64,000 bases of DNA from Sphingomonadales bacterium (GTDB lineage Bacteria; Pseudomonadota; Alphaproteobacteria; Sphingomonadales; Sphingomonadaceae): the NCBI GenBank assembly GCA_004173185.1, contig SEFZ01000005.1, forward strand, positions 124,001-188,000, written 5' to 3'. Position numbers and translations under genes: made by a program. This document shows positions 48,097-57,287 of this stretch, in pieces. The first letter of the stretch is position 1. Every line of letters starts with the position of its first letter. The notes beneath the pieces are model-generated. The model saw only the letters and a program-made list of their open reading frames with translations. It did no database searches and was not told the origin of the DNA.

Positions 48097-49545
48097 ATGA
48101 CGGTTTGCGTAGACATGGGGGCAGACGAGCGCGGCGATTCTGCCTCGATCGATCTGGAAGAACTGCTCGCCACGCGCCTGCTGGTTCAGGGCAATTCGGG
48201 CTCGGGCAAGTCGCATCTGCTGCGTCGTCTGCTTGAGCGTTCGGCCGGACACGTCCAGCAGATCGTGATCGATCCCGAAGGCGATTTCGTCACGCTCTCC
48301 GACAAATATGGCCATGTCTCGATCGAAGCCGCCGATCACAGCGAGCGCGACGTCGCCCGTTTCGCATCGCGCATCCGCGAGCATCGGGCCTCGGTGGTCC
48401 TCAGCCTCGAAGGATTGGAAGCGGAAGGCCAGATGAAATGCGCCGCCGCCTTCCTCAACGGCCTGTTCGATGCCCCGCGCGATCATTGGTATCCCGCGCT
48501 CGTCGTGGTCGATGAAGCCCAGCTCTTCGCGCCAGCGGGCGGCGGCGAAGTCGCCGAAGACGTTCGCCGCGCCAGCCTCACATCGATGACCAACCTGATG
48601 TGCCGCGGCCGCAAGCGCGGCCTGGCAGGCGTGATCGCCACGCAGCGCCTCGCCAAGCTCGCCAAGAATGTCGCCGCCGAAGCATCGAACTTCCTGATGG
48701 GCCGCACCTTTCTCGATATCGATATGGCCCGCGCCGCCGATCTGCTCGGGATGGAGCGCCGCCAGGCCGAACAGATCCGCGATCTCCAGCGCGGCCATTT
48801 CCTCGCATTGGGTCCCGCAATTTCGCGCCGCCCGATCTCGATCCGCATTGGCGAGGTCGAGACCTCGGCGCGCAGCGGCAGCCCCAAGCTCACGCCGCTT
48901 CCCGAAGCGCCCACCGCCGATATGCGCGACATGCTGCTCGCGCCGCCCGAGCCGACCTGGATGCCGCCCGCGCCCACCGTCGTCGCGCCGGTCCCGTCCG
49001 AAAGCCTGATCGAAGCTTTGGCCCGTTCGGTGCCTTCGCCAGAGCCCGAAACCTATGTCGATCCGGCCGAAGCCGCGACCCGTATCGCGGACGTGCTGCG
49101 CGCCATCGTCGAGGATCCCGACTCCGCTTTGCGCTCGCCCTCGGTGCTCTATCAGGATTTCCTCGTCCGCTCGCGCATGGTCGGGCTCACCCGTCCGCCG
49201 CTCGATCTCTCCGGCTTCGTCCGTCGCTTGTCGGCCGCGCGCGCCGGCATCCATGGCGATCCCGACGAGGAGTGGAGTCAGGCACTCGAGGCGGCCAAGG
49301 CGCTGCCGGACGACATGCTCGGGCCGTTCCTCCTCGTCGCCCGCGCCGCGCGCGAAGGGCTGCCTTGTCCCACCGACGAGGAACTCGCGGCAACCTATGG
49401 CACGAGCTCGCTCGGCCGCGTCCGCCGCCTGATCCAATATATTGAGAGCCGCGAATTGTTCGTCACGCGGGTCGATCTCGCGGGCAAGCGCTCGATCACG
49501 ATTCCCCGGCTCGGCTGGACGACGCAAGCCTCAGAGGTGGCGTAG
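48097..49545 (+). CDS. HerA-like (DUF87/FtsK-HerA superfamily) ATPase
   Basis: 482 residues. Walker A GNSGSGKSHLLRRLLE (about 32-47), Walker B ALVVVDEAQLF, and GVIATQRLAKLAKNVAAE in the sensor/arginine-finger region fit HerA-type ATPases. After about residue 270 a proline-rich linker and a helical domain follow, then a small winged-helix-like C-terminal part. HerA helicases usually pair with the NurA nuclease, which is not adjacent. It may move DNA or proteins; role unknown. The 3' end overlaps the convergent hydrolase by 15 bases; an ATG at 48115 is an alternative start. Confidence 0.85.
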   Translation: MTVCVDMGADERGDSASIDLEELLATRLLVQGNSGSGKSHLLRRLLERSAGHVQQIVIDPEGDFVTLSDKYGHVSIEAADHSERDVARFASRIREHRASVVLSLEGLEAEGQMKCAAAFLNGLFDAPRDHWYPALVVVDEAQLFAPAGGGEVAEDVRRASLTSMTNLMCRGRKRGLAGVIATQRLAKLAKNVAAEASNFLMGRTFLDIDMARAADLLGMERRQAEQIRDLQRGHFLALGPAISRRPISIRIGEVETSARSGSPKLTPLPEAPTADMRDMLLAPPEPTWMPPAPTVVAPVPSESLIEALARSVPSPEPETYVDPAEAATRIADVLRAIVEDPDSALRSPSVLYQDFLVRSRMVGLTRPPLDLSGFVRRLSAARAGIHGDPDEEWSQALEAAKALPDDMLGPFLLVARAAREGLPCPTDEELAATYGTSSLGRVRRLIQYIESRELFVTRVDLAGKRSITIPRLGWTTQASEVA

Positions 49546-50448
49546 CCACTTCTCCACCAGCTCGGGCTGGGTCACCGGCAACATATGCCCGCCCTCGACA
49601 ATCTCGATAGTCGCCCCCGGAATTGCCGCCGCGGTATCGGTGCCGTGCAGTTCGGGATCGAGCAGCGAATCGCCATGCGCATACAGGATCGAGACCGGCA
49701 TTTTGAGCTTGGGATAAAGCGGCGACTGCACGTCCATCGCGCCCTTCGCCATGCCCATCTCATATGCGCCTGATTGGAACCCCGCGGGGCGCACCGCCAG
49801 CGCACCGCCTCCGCGCAGCGCGAAATCCTCGGGGACGGGCTCGGGGTGAAACACCGCGACGGTCTTGGTCTTGCCCGTCCGCATCGCGATGGGAATCGCG
49901 ATCGTCCAGGCAATCGGTGCGCGTAGCGGGCCCGGCACCGCATAGCCCTTAAATGCTTCGGGCGGCCGCTCGATCGGCTGGGTATAGGGTGCGATCAGCG
50001 CCAGCCCCCGAATTTTGTCGGGATGCGCCAGCGCGATCGCCAGGCTCACGGCACCCCCCATCGAATGGCCCACGAGCAACGGCTTCTTCAGCCCCAGCCT
50101 GTCGATCAGCGCCACAATGGCTTCGCCCTGCGCGGCGATATCCAGCCTTGCCCCTGTAAGCCGCGAATGTCCCCAGCCGGGCCGGTCGATCACCACCACC
50201 CGATGATCGCGCGCCATCGCCGGGGCGAGCGCATAAGTGAACACGCGCCAGTTGCTGAGGATCCCGTGGATCATCACGATCGGCGGCGCATCGCGTGGGC
50301 CGAGATCGATATAATGGAAGTCGACGCCATCGACCTGCATGCGCTGCCCCTCAGCGGGCAATGCCTTGTCGATCTTGCCGCCGATATAGCCGGACCAGCC
50401 AATCAGGGCAGCGATCAGCACGACAAACCCCAGCAGCACCCAGATCAT
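49531..50448 (-). CDS. Alpha/beta-fold hydrolase, membrane-anchored
   Basis: 305 residues. One N-terminal membrane helix (VLLGFVVLIAALIGW), the oxyanion MIHGILSNW, nucleophile elbow GHSMGGAVSL, a cap region, then the acid (AHGDSLLDPE) and catalytic histidine (EGGHMLPVT). It is an esterase/lipase-like or haloperoxidase-like enzyme; substrate unknown. It lies 27 bases downstream of the Atm1-like exporter on the same strand. Confidence 0.88.
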   Translation of the reverse strand: MIWVLLGFVVLIAALIGWSGYIGGKIDKALPAEGQRMQVDGVDFHYIDLGPRDAPPIVMIHGILSNWRVFTYALAPAMARDHRVVVIDRPGWGHSRLTGARLDIAAQGEAIVALIDRLGLKKPLLVGHSMGGAVSLAIALAHPDKIRGLALIAPYTQPIERPPEAFKGYAVPGPLRAPIAWTIAIPIAMRTGKTKTVAVFHPEPVPEDFALRGGGALAVRPAGFQSGAYEMGMAKGAMDVQSPLYPKLKMPVSILYAHGDSLLDPELHGTDTAAAIPGATIEIVEGGHMLPVTQPELVEKWLRHL

Positions 50449-50475
50449 CGCGCGTCCCTCCCTCTGTTTTGGCTC

Positions 50476-52293
50476 TTATCCGCCGGCCAGTTCGCCTTCT
50501 TCGCGTTCCTGCGCCTGCCGCGCCCACATTTCCGCATATAAACCCTGCGCGCGCAACAGTTCGCCATGCGTGCCCTGCTCGGCGATGCGGCCGCTATCGA
50601 GCACGATGATCCGATCGGCATGCACCACGGTGGAAAGGCGATGCGCGATCACGATCGTCGTGCGGCCCTGTTCGATGGCTTCCAGCGTCGCCTGAATGTC
50701 GGCTTCGGTGCGGCTGTCCAATGCGCTGGTCGCTTCGTCGAGGATCAGGATCGGCGGGTTCTTCACCAGCGTCCGCGCAATCGCGACGCGCTGCTTCTCG
50801 CCCCCCGAAAGCTTGAGGCCGCGCTCGCCCACGCGCGTATCAAAGCCTTGTGGAAGCGACTGGATGAACCCGGCAATCGCCGCGCCGCGCGCGGCATCGG
50901 CGACTTCCTCCGCCGAAGCGCCCTCGCGCCCATAAGCGATGTTGTAACCCACGGTATCGTTGAACAGCACGGTATCCTGCGGGACGATGCCGATCGATGC
51001 CCGCAGGCTCGATTGGGTGACCTGCGAAATATCCTGCCCGTCGATCGTCACGCGCCCGCCGGCCAAATCGTAGAAGCGGTACAAAATCCGCGCCAGCGTC
51101 GATTTGCCGGCTCCCGAAGGCCCCACCACCGCAACGGTCGCGCCCGCCGGAATATCGAGATCGATGCCCTTCAAAATCTCGCGCTCGGGGTCGTAGGAAA
51201 AGCGCACATCCTCGAAGCGCACATGCCCCTTCGCCACCTTCAGCGGCAACGCGCCGGGTGCGTCCTTCACCTCGGCATCGGTATCGATCAGGTCGAACAT
51301 GCTGCCCATGTCGATCACGCCCTGCCGGATGGTGCGATAGACCATGCCGAGCAGGTCGAGCGGGCGGAAAAGCTGCGCAAGCAGGGTTGAGACGAGCACG
51401 ACTTCGCCCGGGGTAAACTCGCCGCGCGACCATCCGAACACGACCAGCGCCATACCGGCGGCCATCATCGTGTTGGTGATCAGGCTCTGCCCGATATTGA
51501 GCCACGCCAGCGAATTCTCGCTCACCGTCGCTGCCTTGGCATATGCGGTGACGGCATTTTCGTAGCGCTTGGCTTCGCGATCCTCGGCGTTGAAATATTT
51601 CACGGTCTCGAAGTTGAGCAGCGAATCCACCGCATGCGCGACGGCGCCGGTGTCGAGATCGTTCATCTCCTGCCGAAGCTTGGCGCGCCAATCGGTCACC
51701 CAGCGGGTGAAGGCGATATAGACGACGACCATCACGCAGGTGCCTGCAACCAGCCAGCCGCTGAACCGCGTATAGAAGATGCCGAGCACCAGCCCCAGTT
51801 CGAGGATCGTCGGCGCGATGTTGAACAGCAGGAAATAAAGCATCGTATCGATGCTCTTGGTCCCGCGCTCGACCACCTTGGTTACAGCACCCGTGCGCCG
51901 CTCCAAATGGAAGCGCAGCGAGAGATTGTGGAGATGACGGAAAACGTCTGCCGCCAGCCGGCGCGTTGCTTCCTGCCCAACGCGCTCGAACACCGCGTTG
52001 CGCAAATTGTCGAAGATCGTCGATGCCAGCCGCGCCGCCGCATAGCCGATCACCAATAGGGTCACGAGCATCACTGCGTCGCGCGGCCCCGTCGCCATTT
52101 TGTCGATGGCGCCTTGCAGCGCGAAAGGCGCGCCATAGACCTGCACCAGCTTCGAGCAGACGACGAGCAGCATCGCGATGACGATGCGCACGCGCAGCGC
52201 GGGTGCGTGCTTCGGCCACAGATAGGGCAGGAAGCGCCGCATCGTCCCGAACAGCGGACGTTCGGGGGCGGAAGACGAAGTTTCGGGAGGCAT
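50476..52293 (-). CDS. ABC exporter of the Atm1/HMT type (fused membrane and ATPase domains)
   Basis: About 605 residues from the ATG at 52293. An N-terminal six-helix ABC membrane domain contains FHLERRTGAVTKVVERGT and FNAEDREAKRYENA, both typical of Atm1. The ATPase domain shows Walker A GPSGAGKSTLARIL, signature LSGGEKQRVAIART and Walker B ILILDEATSALD. Atm1 proteins export glutathione-bound sulfur or metal compounds; in Novosphingobium the homologue gives heavy-metal protection. The specific substrate is inferred from the family. Confidence 0.92.
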   Translation of the reverse strand: MPPETSSSAPERPLFGTMRRFLPYLWPKHAPALRVRIVIAMLLVVCSKLVQVYGAPFALQGAIDKMATGPRDAVMLVTLLVIGYAAARLASTIFDNLRNAVFERVGQEATRRLAADVFRHLHNLSLRFHLERRTGAVTKVVERGTKSIDTMLYFLLFNIAPTILELGLVLGIFYTRFSGWLVAGTCVMVVVYIAFTRWVTDWRAKLRQEMNDLDTGAVAHAVDSLLNFETVKYFNAEDREAKRYENAVTAYAKAATVSENSLAWLNIGQSLITNTMMAAGMALVVFGWSRGEFTPGEVVLVSTLLAQLFRPLDLLGMVYRTIRQGVIDMGSMFDLIDTDAEVKDAPGALPLKVAKGHVRFEDVRFSYDPEREILKGIDLDIPAGATVAVVGPSGAGKSTLARILYRFYDLAGGRVTIDGQDISQVTQSSLRASIGIVPQDTVLFNDTVGYNIAYGREGASAEEVADAARGAAIAGFIQSLPQGFDTRVGERGLKLSGGEKQRVAIARTLVKNPPILILDEATSALDSRTEADIQATLEAIEQGRTTIVIAHRLSTVVHADRIIVLDSGRIAEQGTHGELLRAQGLYAEMWARQAQEREEGELAGG

Positions 52294-52379
52294 CAAGCCT
52301 GATTTGGGGCGTCCGGCGCAGGGATGCAACGGAACAGCGCTCGAACCTGTGAGTTGTTATCTTCGGAAGGGACAATGCG

Positions 52380-52613
52380 ATGGATCAGATCATTTATATG
52401 CTGGCGATTATGGGCTGCGGCGATGACAACGCCAATTGCCAGCAAGCCCGCGTCGAACCGGTCCGTTACGAGTCCTACGCCGCCTGTGAGCAGGCCATGC
52501 CCGCTGCGCTCCATCGTAACACCGATGTCGATTTCCCGGTGATCGCCGCGGCCTGCCAGCGTCAGGACGCGCGCATGGTCGAAGCTCGCCCTGTCCGCCC
52601 CACCGGGCGCTAA
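52380..52613 (+). CDS. Small cysteine-containing hypothetical protein, 77 aa
   Basis: GGAAGGG lies nine bases before the ATG at 52380. The product begins MDQIIYMLAIMGCGDDNANC and has four cysteines spread through the chain, with ESYAACEQAMPAAL and a basic C-terminus. The short hydrophobic N-terminus could be a weak signal or anchor. Not recognised. It stands alone between the divergent ABC exporter and a small membrane protein. Confidence 0.65.
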   Translation: MDQIIYMLAIMGCGDDNANCQQARVEPVRYESYAACEQAMPAALHRNTDVDFPVIAAACQRQDARMVEARPVRPTGR

Positions 52614-52675
52614 GCGCCATTTCGCCGCTTCCACGAATGCGCTAACCCCTGCGGAAACAAAACGGGGGCTTTTCG

Positions 52676-53083
52676 ATGGGCAAGGTGTTCGGGGTGATTG
52701 TGGGCCTCGTGGTGATGATCGTGGTCTATATCGCGGTGCTGTTGCTCTCGCCCATCTTCCATCCGGTGCCGGTCGGGCTCGATCCCAGCGATCAGGCGGG
52801 GATGGGCGCATGGGTGGCCAGCATGCCGCTTTCCGGTCAGGCTGCGACAGTCGCCTCGTGGCTGCTCGGCGCGTTTGCCGGCGGCTGGGTCGCGATGCTG
52901 ATAGGTCGCTGGGCACCGGCGGCCTGGACGATCACCGCGATGATGGTGATTCTGGCAGTGGCGCAGATTTTCCGCTTCGACTATCCGATGTGGATGCGGA
53001 TCTGCGCGGTCGTGGCACCTTTGCTCGGCGGCTGGCTCTCTATTCGGCTTGGGACTCGCGCGGCCGATTCCATAGATAGCTAG
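52676..53083 (+). CDS. Small integral membrane protein, 135 aa
   Basis: Four probable membrane helices: VFGVIVGLVVMIVVYIAVLL, a central ASWLLGAFAGGWVAMLIG, AWTITAMMVILAVAQIF, and ICAVVAPLLGGWLSI. No named family. CGGGGGC precedes the ATG. The last 44 bases overlap the end of crtB on the other strand, an unusually long convergent overlap. Confidence 0.72.
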   Translation: MGKVFGVIVGLVVMIVVYIAVLLLSPIFHPVPVGLDPSDQAGMGAWVASMPLSGQAATVASWLLGAFAGGWVAMLIGRWAPAAWTITAMMVILAVAQIFRFDYPMWMRICAVVAPLLGGWLSIRLGTRAADSIDS

Positions 53084-53993
53084 GGCGCGGCTGCGGCCGG
53101 AACAGCTGCTTGCGTGCCGCTGCCTGCCATGCGGACTTGGCGATCCAGCCCAGTTTCTCGAACGCGCTCGTCTTCACCCGGTGATCCCAGGCGTGATCGC
53201 CGCGCGCCACCACCTTGCGCGCGATGTCGCCATAAATCCCAGCCGCCGCCAGCACCGCCCATGCCGAGCGGAAGCTTAGCCGGGCCGCGCCGATCCGCGC
53301 GCTTTCCTCATGTTCTTCGGCGCGCTCGGCCATGCGGCGCACCAGCATGCTCAGCCGGTGGCGGAACGGCGGCTTCATATGTTGCCCAGGCGGCACGTCG
53401 ATCTCGGTGAGCCATTCGTCGGGCAGATAGCAGCGTCCGGCGCGGTCATCCTCTTCCACGTCGCGCGCGATATTGGCGAGCTGGAACGCCATGCCAAGGT
53501 CGCATGCCCGGTCGAGCGTATCCTCATCGTCCGGCGATACGCCCATCACCACCGCCATCATGCAGCCCACCGCGCCCGCGACGTGATAGCAATACCGATA
53601 GAGGTCGCTCTCATGCCGCGGCCCCCAGCCATCCGCGTCGAGTGCGAAGCCTTCGATCACGTCCCACACGAACCGATGCGGTATCCCCGTCTCGGCGACC
53701 ACGATGCGCAGTGCATCGAAATCCGGATCGCCGACCCATTCGCCCGCCAGCGCCGTTGCGGTAAGCGCGCGCATCTTCGCCAGCCGTGCCTGCGGATCGG
53801 CCACTGCGGTCATGCCATGGCCATGGTCCTGCCCGTCGGCCAGATCGTCGCACGCGCGGCACCAGGCGTAGAGCAGCCATGCGCGCTGCCGCGTCGTCCG
53901 GTCGAACAGCCGGCTCGCCGCGCCAAAGCTTTTCGAGCCCCTGGCGATCGACTCTCCTGCCGTCGCGACGATCGCGGCGCGGCTTGGTTTCAC
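53040..53993 (-). CDS. crtB: Phytoene synthase CrtB
   Basis: 317 residues from a GTG at 53993 that overlaps the LOG-family stop (GTGA). The frame continues upstream only as an antisense-free re-reading of that gene. Two aspartate-rich substrate motifs are present: DDLAD (with CRACDDLAD) and DVEED (NIARDVEEDDRAGRCYLP). It joins two geranylgeranyl diphosphates to phytoene, the first carotenoid step. Last gene of the crtY-crtI-LOG-crtB chain. Confidence 0.94.
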   Translation of the reverse strand: MKPSRAAIVATAGESIARGSKSFGAASRLFDRTTRQRAWLLYAWCRACDDLADGQDHGHGMTAVADPQARLAKMRALTATALAGEWVGDPDFDALRIVVAETGIPHRFVWDVIEGFALDADGWGPRHESDLYRYCYHVAGAVGCMMAVVMGVSPDDEDTLDRACDLGMAFQLANIARDVEEDDRAGRCYLPDEWLTEIDVPPGQHMKPPFRHRLSMLVRRMAERAEEHEESARIGAARLSFRSAWAVLAAAGIYGDIARKVVARGDHAWDHRVKTSAFEKLGWIAKSAWQAAARKQLFRPQPRPSYLWNRPRESQAE

Positions 53994-54571
53994 AGGTCGT
54001 CGCGCTTCATGTGGATGATCGGCACGGTCGGCTGGGCATTGGCGAGCTTGTCGAGCAGCCCCTCCAGCGTCGTATCCACGATCAGCAGCGCGCGGTGCTG
54101 GGGCCGAACGAAGCCGACATTGCCCATATGCTCCCAGAACTCGACCAGTTTGTCGTAATAGCCTGCAACATTGAGCAGGCCGATCGGATCGCTGTGATAG
54201 CCAAGCTGGGCCCAGCTCAACGCTTCCCACAATTCGTCCATCGTCCCGGTGCCGCCGGGCAGGTTGATGAAGCCGTCGGCCAGATCGACGAAGCGCGCCT
54301 TGCGCTCGTGCATCGTGTCGACGATCTCCAGGCTGGTCAGTCCCTGATGGGCGACTTCGGCGTTGACCAGAGCAGTCGGGATGATCCCGATCACTTCGCC
54401 GCCGGCTTCCAGGCACGAATCGGCGACTGCGCCCATCAGCCCCAATTTGCCGCCGCCATAGACCAGCCCGATGCCGCGCTCAGCTAGCAAACGGCCGGTC
54501 GCACGCGCGCACTCGATATAGACCGGGTCCGCTGGGGTCGCCGATCCACAATAGACTGCGATACGCTTCAT
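53990..54571 (-). CDS. LOG-family (TIGR00730) cytokinin-activating phosphoribohydrolase-like protein
   Basis: 193 residues. VYCGSATPADPVY, the nucleotide loop GLVYGGGKLGLMGAVA and the catalytic PGGTGTMDELWEALSWAQLG are the LOG signature. LOG enzymes release free cytokinin bases or nucleobases from 5'-monophosphates by hydrolysing the N-glycosidic bond. It is fused into the carotenoid operon by ATGA with crtI and GTGA with crtB. Its product has no known part in carotenoid synthesis; a link to isopentenyl-adenine or AMP turnover is speculative. Confidence 0.9.
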   Translation of the reverse strand: MKRIAVYCGSATPADPVYIECARATGRLLAERGIGLVYGGGKLGLMGAVADSCLEAGGEVIGIIPTALVNAEVAHQGLTSLEIVDTMHERKARFVDLADGFINLPGGTGTMDELWEALSWAQLGYHSDPIGLLNVAGYYDKLVEFWEHMGNVGFVRPQHRALLIVDTTLEGLLDKLANAQPTVPIIHMKRDDL

Positions 54572-56046
54572 TTGCCGTCTCCAAGCATCAATGCCGCCGT
54601 CGCCTTGGCACTGCCCACCACGCCGGGAATGCCCGCGCCCGGATGCGTGCCCGCGCCGACGAAATACAGGTTCGAAATCGCATCGTCGCGATTATGCGTG
54701 CGGAACCACGCGCTCTGCGTCAGCAGCGGCTCAAGGCTGAACGCCGAGCCGAGATGCGCGTTGAGATCATCGCGGAAATCGGGCGGCGCATAGCTGAACT
54801 TGGTCACGATCCGGTCCTTCAGGTCCGGGATAAGCCGCCGCTGCACTTCGGCGAGGATGCGCTCTTCCAGGATCGGCGCAAGCGTGTCCCAGTCCGCCGG
54901 GAATTTGCCGAGATGCGGTACGGGCGCCAGCGCATAGAAGGTCGCATGCCCCTCAGGCGCCATGTTCGGATCGGATGCGCTCGGATGGTGCAGATACAGC
55001 GAGAAATCCTCGCTCAGCACGCCGGTGTCGTAAATATCCTCGAGCAGCCCCTGATAGCGCGGCCCGAACAGGATCGAATGGTGCGGGATGTCGGGGAAAT
55101 TCCCCTTCACGCCGAAATGCACCACGAACAGCGACGGCGAAAAGCGCTTGTTGACCAGCGAGCGCGCCGTCCGCTGGCTGCTCCGCGAAGTCTTGAGCAA
55201 GTCGCGATAGCTGTGGACGATATCGGCGTTGCTCGCCACCGCATCGACGTTCAGCTCGAATCCGCTTTGGGTGCGCAGCCCCGTCACCCGGTCGCCCAGC
55301 GTGTCGATCGCGATCACCGGATCGCCTAGCCGAACCACGCCGCCCAGCCGCTCGAAATGCCGGACCATGCCCGCCACCAGCCGGTTAGTTCCGCCCTCGG
55401 CCCACCAGACGCCGCCGTCCCGCTCCAGCTTGTGGATCAGCGCATAGATCGAGCTGGTCTTCATCGGATTGCCGCCAACGAGCAGCGTGTGAAAGCTCAG
55501 TGCCTGGCGCAATTTGTCGTTCTTCACGAACTTCGAGACCATCGAATAGACCGACCGCCACGCCTGATATTTCATCAGCGCCGGTGCCGCGCGCACCATC
55601 GTCATGAAATCGAGGAACGCCACCGATCCCAGCTTCACATAGCCTTCCTGATATACGCCCTCGGCATATTCCAGGAACCGCTGATAGCCTGCGACATCCT
55701 CGGGGTTGAGCTGTGCGATGGCCGCACCCAGCTGCGCATCGTCGTTCGAATAATCGAACGCCACGCCATCGGGCCAGGACAGCCGGTAAAAAGGCGTGAC
55801 CGATTTCAGGTTCACGTCCTCGGAAATGTCGTGGCCGGAGATTTTCCAGAGTTCGGCCAGGGTATCGGGCGCGGTGATCACCGTTGGCCCGGCATCGAAG
55901 GTAAAGCCGTCGCGCTCCCAGAAATAAGCGCGCCCGCCGGGCTTGTCGCGGGCTTCGATCAGCGTGGTATCCACCCCTGCGGATTGCAGCCGGATCGCGA
56001 GCGCCAGCCCGCCAATCCCTGCACCGATTACTGCCGCACGCTTCAC
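54568..56046 (-). CDS. crtI: Phytoene desaturase CrtI
   Basis: 492 residues from a GTG at 56046 (VKRAAVIGAGIGGLALAIRL), which overlaps the crtY stop (GTGA) and has GGGGG upstream. An ATG at 56061 is the alternative. The N-terminal FAD site is followed by TTLIEARDKPGGRAYFWERD, and the C-terminal bacterial CrtI signature reads YFVGAGTHPGAGIPGVVGSA. It introduces four double bonds into phytoene to make lycopene. Confidence 0.96.
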   Translation of the reverse strand: MKRAAVIGAGIGGLALAIRLQSAGVDTTLIEARDKPGGRAYFWERDGFTFDAGPTVITAPDTLAELWKISGHDISEDVNLKSVTPFYRLSWPDGVAFDYSNDDAQLGAAIAQLNPEDVAGYQRFLEYAEGVYQEGYVKLGSVAFLDFMTMVRAAPALMKYQAWRSVYSMVSKFVKNDKLRQALSFHTLLVGGNPMKTSSIYALIHKLERDGGVWWAEGGTNRLVAGMVRHFERLGGVVRLGDPVIAIDTLGDRVTGLRTQSGFELNVDAVASNADIVHSYRDLLKTSRSSQRTARSLVNKRFSPSLFVVHFGVKGNFPDIPHHSILFGPRYQGLLEDIYDTGVLSEDFSLYLHHPSASDPNMAPEGHATFYALAPVPHLGKFPADWDTLAPILEERILAEVQRRLIPDLKDRIVTKFSYAPPDFRDDLNAHLGSAFSLEPLLTQSAWFRTHNRDDAISNLYFVGAGTHPGAGIPGVVGSAKATAALMLGDGK

Positions 56047-57206
56047 TTGGCTTTCCCCCATATTGCCTGCACCGCACGACCGATCGGCACCGGCGGCTTG
56101 CCGCTCAGCGTCCGTATCCGATCGAACGTCGTCGAATTGCCAGCGTAGAAACGGCCGATCAACTCGGGACTGAGGCGGTAGAAGCGCTCGAGCACCTTAT
56201 AGCGTTCCTGCGGTTCGGCCGCCTTGAATAACATCGCCGCAAGCATCCGATAATACCGCCGCTTGCGCCACGTCACCCGCGCAAAATCGTGCAGCAGGTC
56301 ATGCAACGCTGCGCCCGAAAGGTCGCTCGCGCTCGCCACCAAATTTGCGGTGCGCACCGCGTCGGGCAGCGAATAGCTGGTCATCGGGTGAAACAGGCCC
56401 GCGCGCACACCGGCCTTGGCAACCTTGTTGCCGCCCGAATGCCAATAGGCTTCGAAATCGCCGCCCATCGCCACCGGCAGCGAACCCGCTTCCTCGCGCT
56501 CGATCCGCTCGACATCCCAGCCTTTGGCCGTAGCATAGGTGTCGAGCCGCCCGCGCAACGCGTCCACATCGATCTCGGGCGTATCGCTGTAATAAGTGTC
56601 CTCGACGAACACCTGCGTCGCCGCGAAGGGCAGGGCATATAGGAAGCGATAGCCATCCTTCTGCTCCACCGTCGCGTCCATGATCACGGGGCGGTCGAGC
56701 GCATGCGCATCGGACAGCGCCAGCTCGCGACCGTAGAATTTCTGCCAGCCGCATTGCAGCAGGGAGAGATCGCCCGCCCCGCGGCAATCGATCACGCCGC
56801 CGGCTTCGATCCGGTCGCCATTTTCGAACACCACGGCCTTGCTGCTCGCCCCCAGCACCTTGCGCCGGGTCATCACCGCTTCTTCGGGCATCGCCGCGCG
56901 CACCACGGCATCGAGCCGCCGCGATTCGATCGAATAATAAGGCGATTTGATCGTGCGGCCATGCGCGGGAAAGGCCACGTCGTAGCTCGACCAGCCATGG
57001 CAGATCAAAGGCGCGGTCAGCCAGCGATTGGCCGGGGCGACATCGCTTCCGAAGAACGACCAGAGATGGTTGCCACCGATCGTTCGTCCGCTCTCGATCA
57101 GGCGCACATCGGCATGCGGGCGCTTCTTCCTGAGCGCCAGCGCGAGCAGTCCCCCGGACAGTCCGCCGCCGACAATGGCGACGTCGCATTTCGTGATTGC
57201 GGGCAT
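56043..57206 (-). CDS. crtY: Lycopene beta-cyclase CrtY
   Basis: 387 residues. CDVAIVGGGLSGGLLALAL binds the dinucleotide, IGGNHLWSFF is the CrtY-specific block, and FVEDTYYSDTPEID includes the cyclase motif. It makes beta-carotene from lycopene; in sphingomonads this leads on to nostoxanthin-like xanthophylls through hydroxylases. First gene of the crt chain. The TonB-receptor terminator lies just upstream, so its own promoter must lie in 57207-57245 or within the terminator region. Confidence 0.95.
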   Translation of the reverse strand: MPAITKCDVAIVGGGLSGGLLALALRKKRPHADVRLIESGRTIGGNHLWSFFGSDVAPANRWLTAPLICHGWSSYDVAFPAHGRTIKSPYYSIESRRLDAVVRAAMPEEAVMTRRKVLGASSKAVVFENGDRIEAGGVIDCRGAGDLSLLQCGWQKFYGRELALSDAHALDRPVIMDATVEQKDGYRFLYALPFAATQVFVEDTYYSDTPEIDVDALRGRLDTYATAKGWDVERIEREEAGSLPVAMGGDFEAYWHSGGNKVAKAGVRAGLFHPMTSYSLPDAVRTANLVASASDLSGAALHDLLHDFARVTWRKRRYYRMLAAMLFKAAEPQERYKVLERFYRLSPELIGRFYAGNSTTFDRIRTLSGKPPVPIGRAVQAIWGKAK

Positions 57207-57244
57207 CCCCTTCGCCTAGCGCAACGAGCCGCAGGCGCACAAAC

Positions 57245-57287
57245 AAAAAGCCCGCTCCGCCCGCTTGCTCGGGCAGGGGCGGGGCCT
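57245..57287 (-). terminator. Intrinsic terminator of the TonB-dependent receptor gene
   Basis: On the minus strand the DNA right after the receptor stop folds into a long GC-rich hairpin (GGCCCCGCCCC side against GGGCGGAGCGGGC). A TTTTTG run follows at the end nearest crtY. It should end the receptor transcript before crtY, with imperfect pairing in the middle of the stem. Confidence 0.75.

Noticed and set aside
53994..54416. Upstream extension of the crtB frame
   Set aside because: It lies in the LOG-family gene in another frame; the GTG at 53993 overlapping that stop fits the operon pattern.
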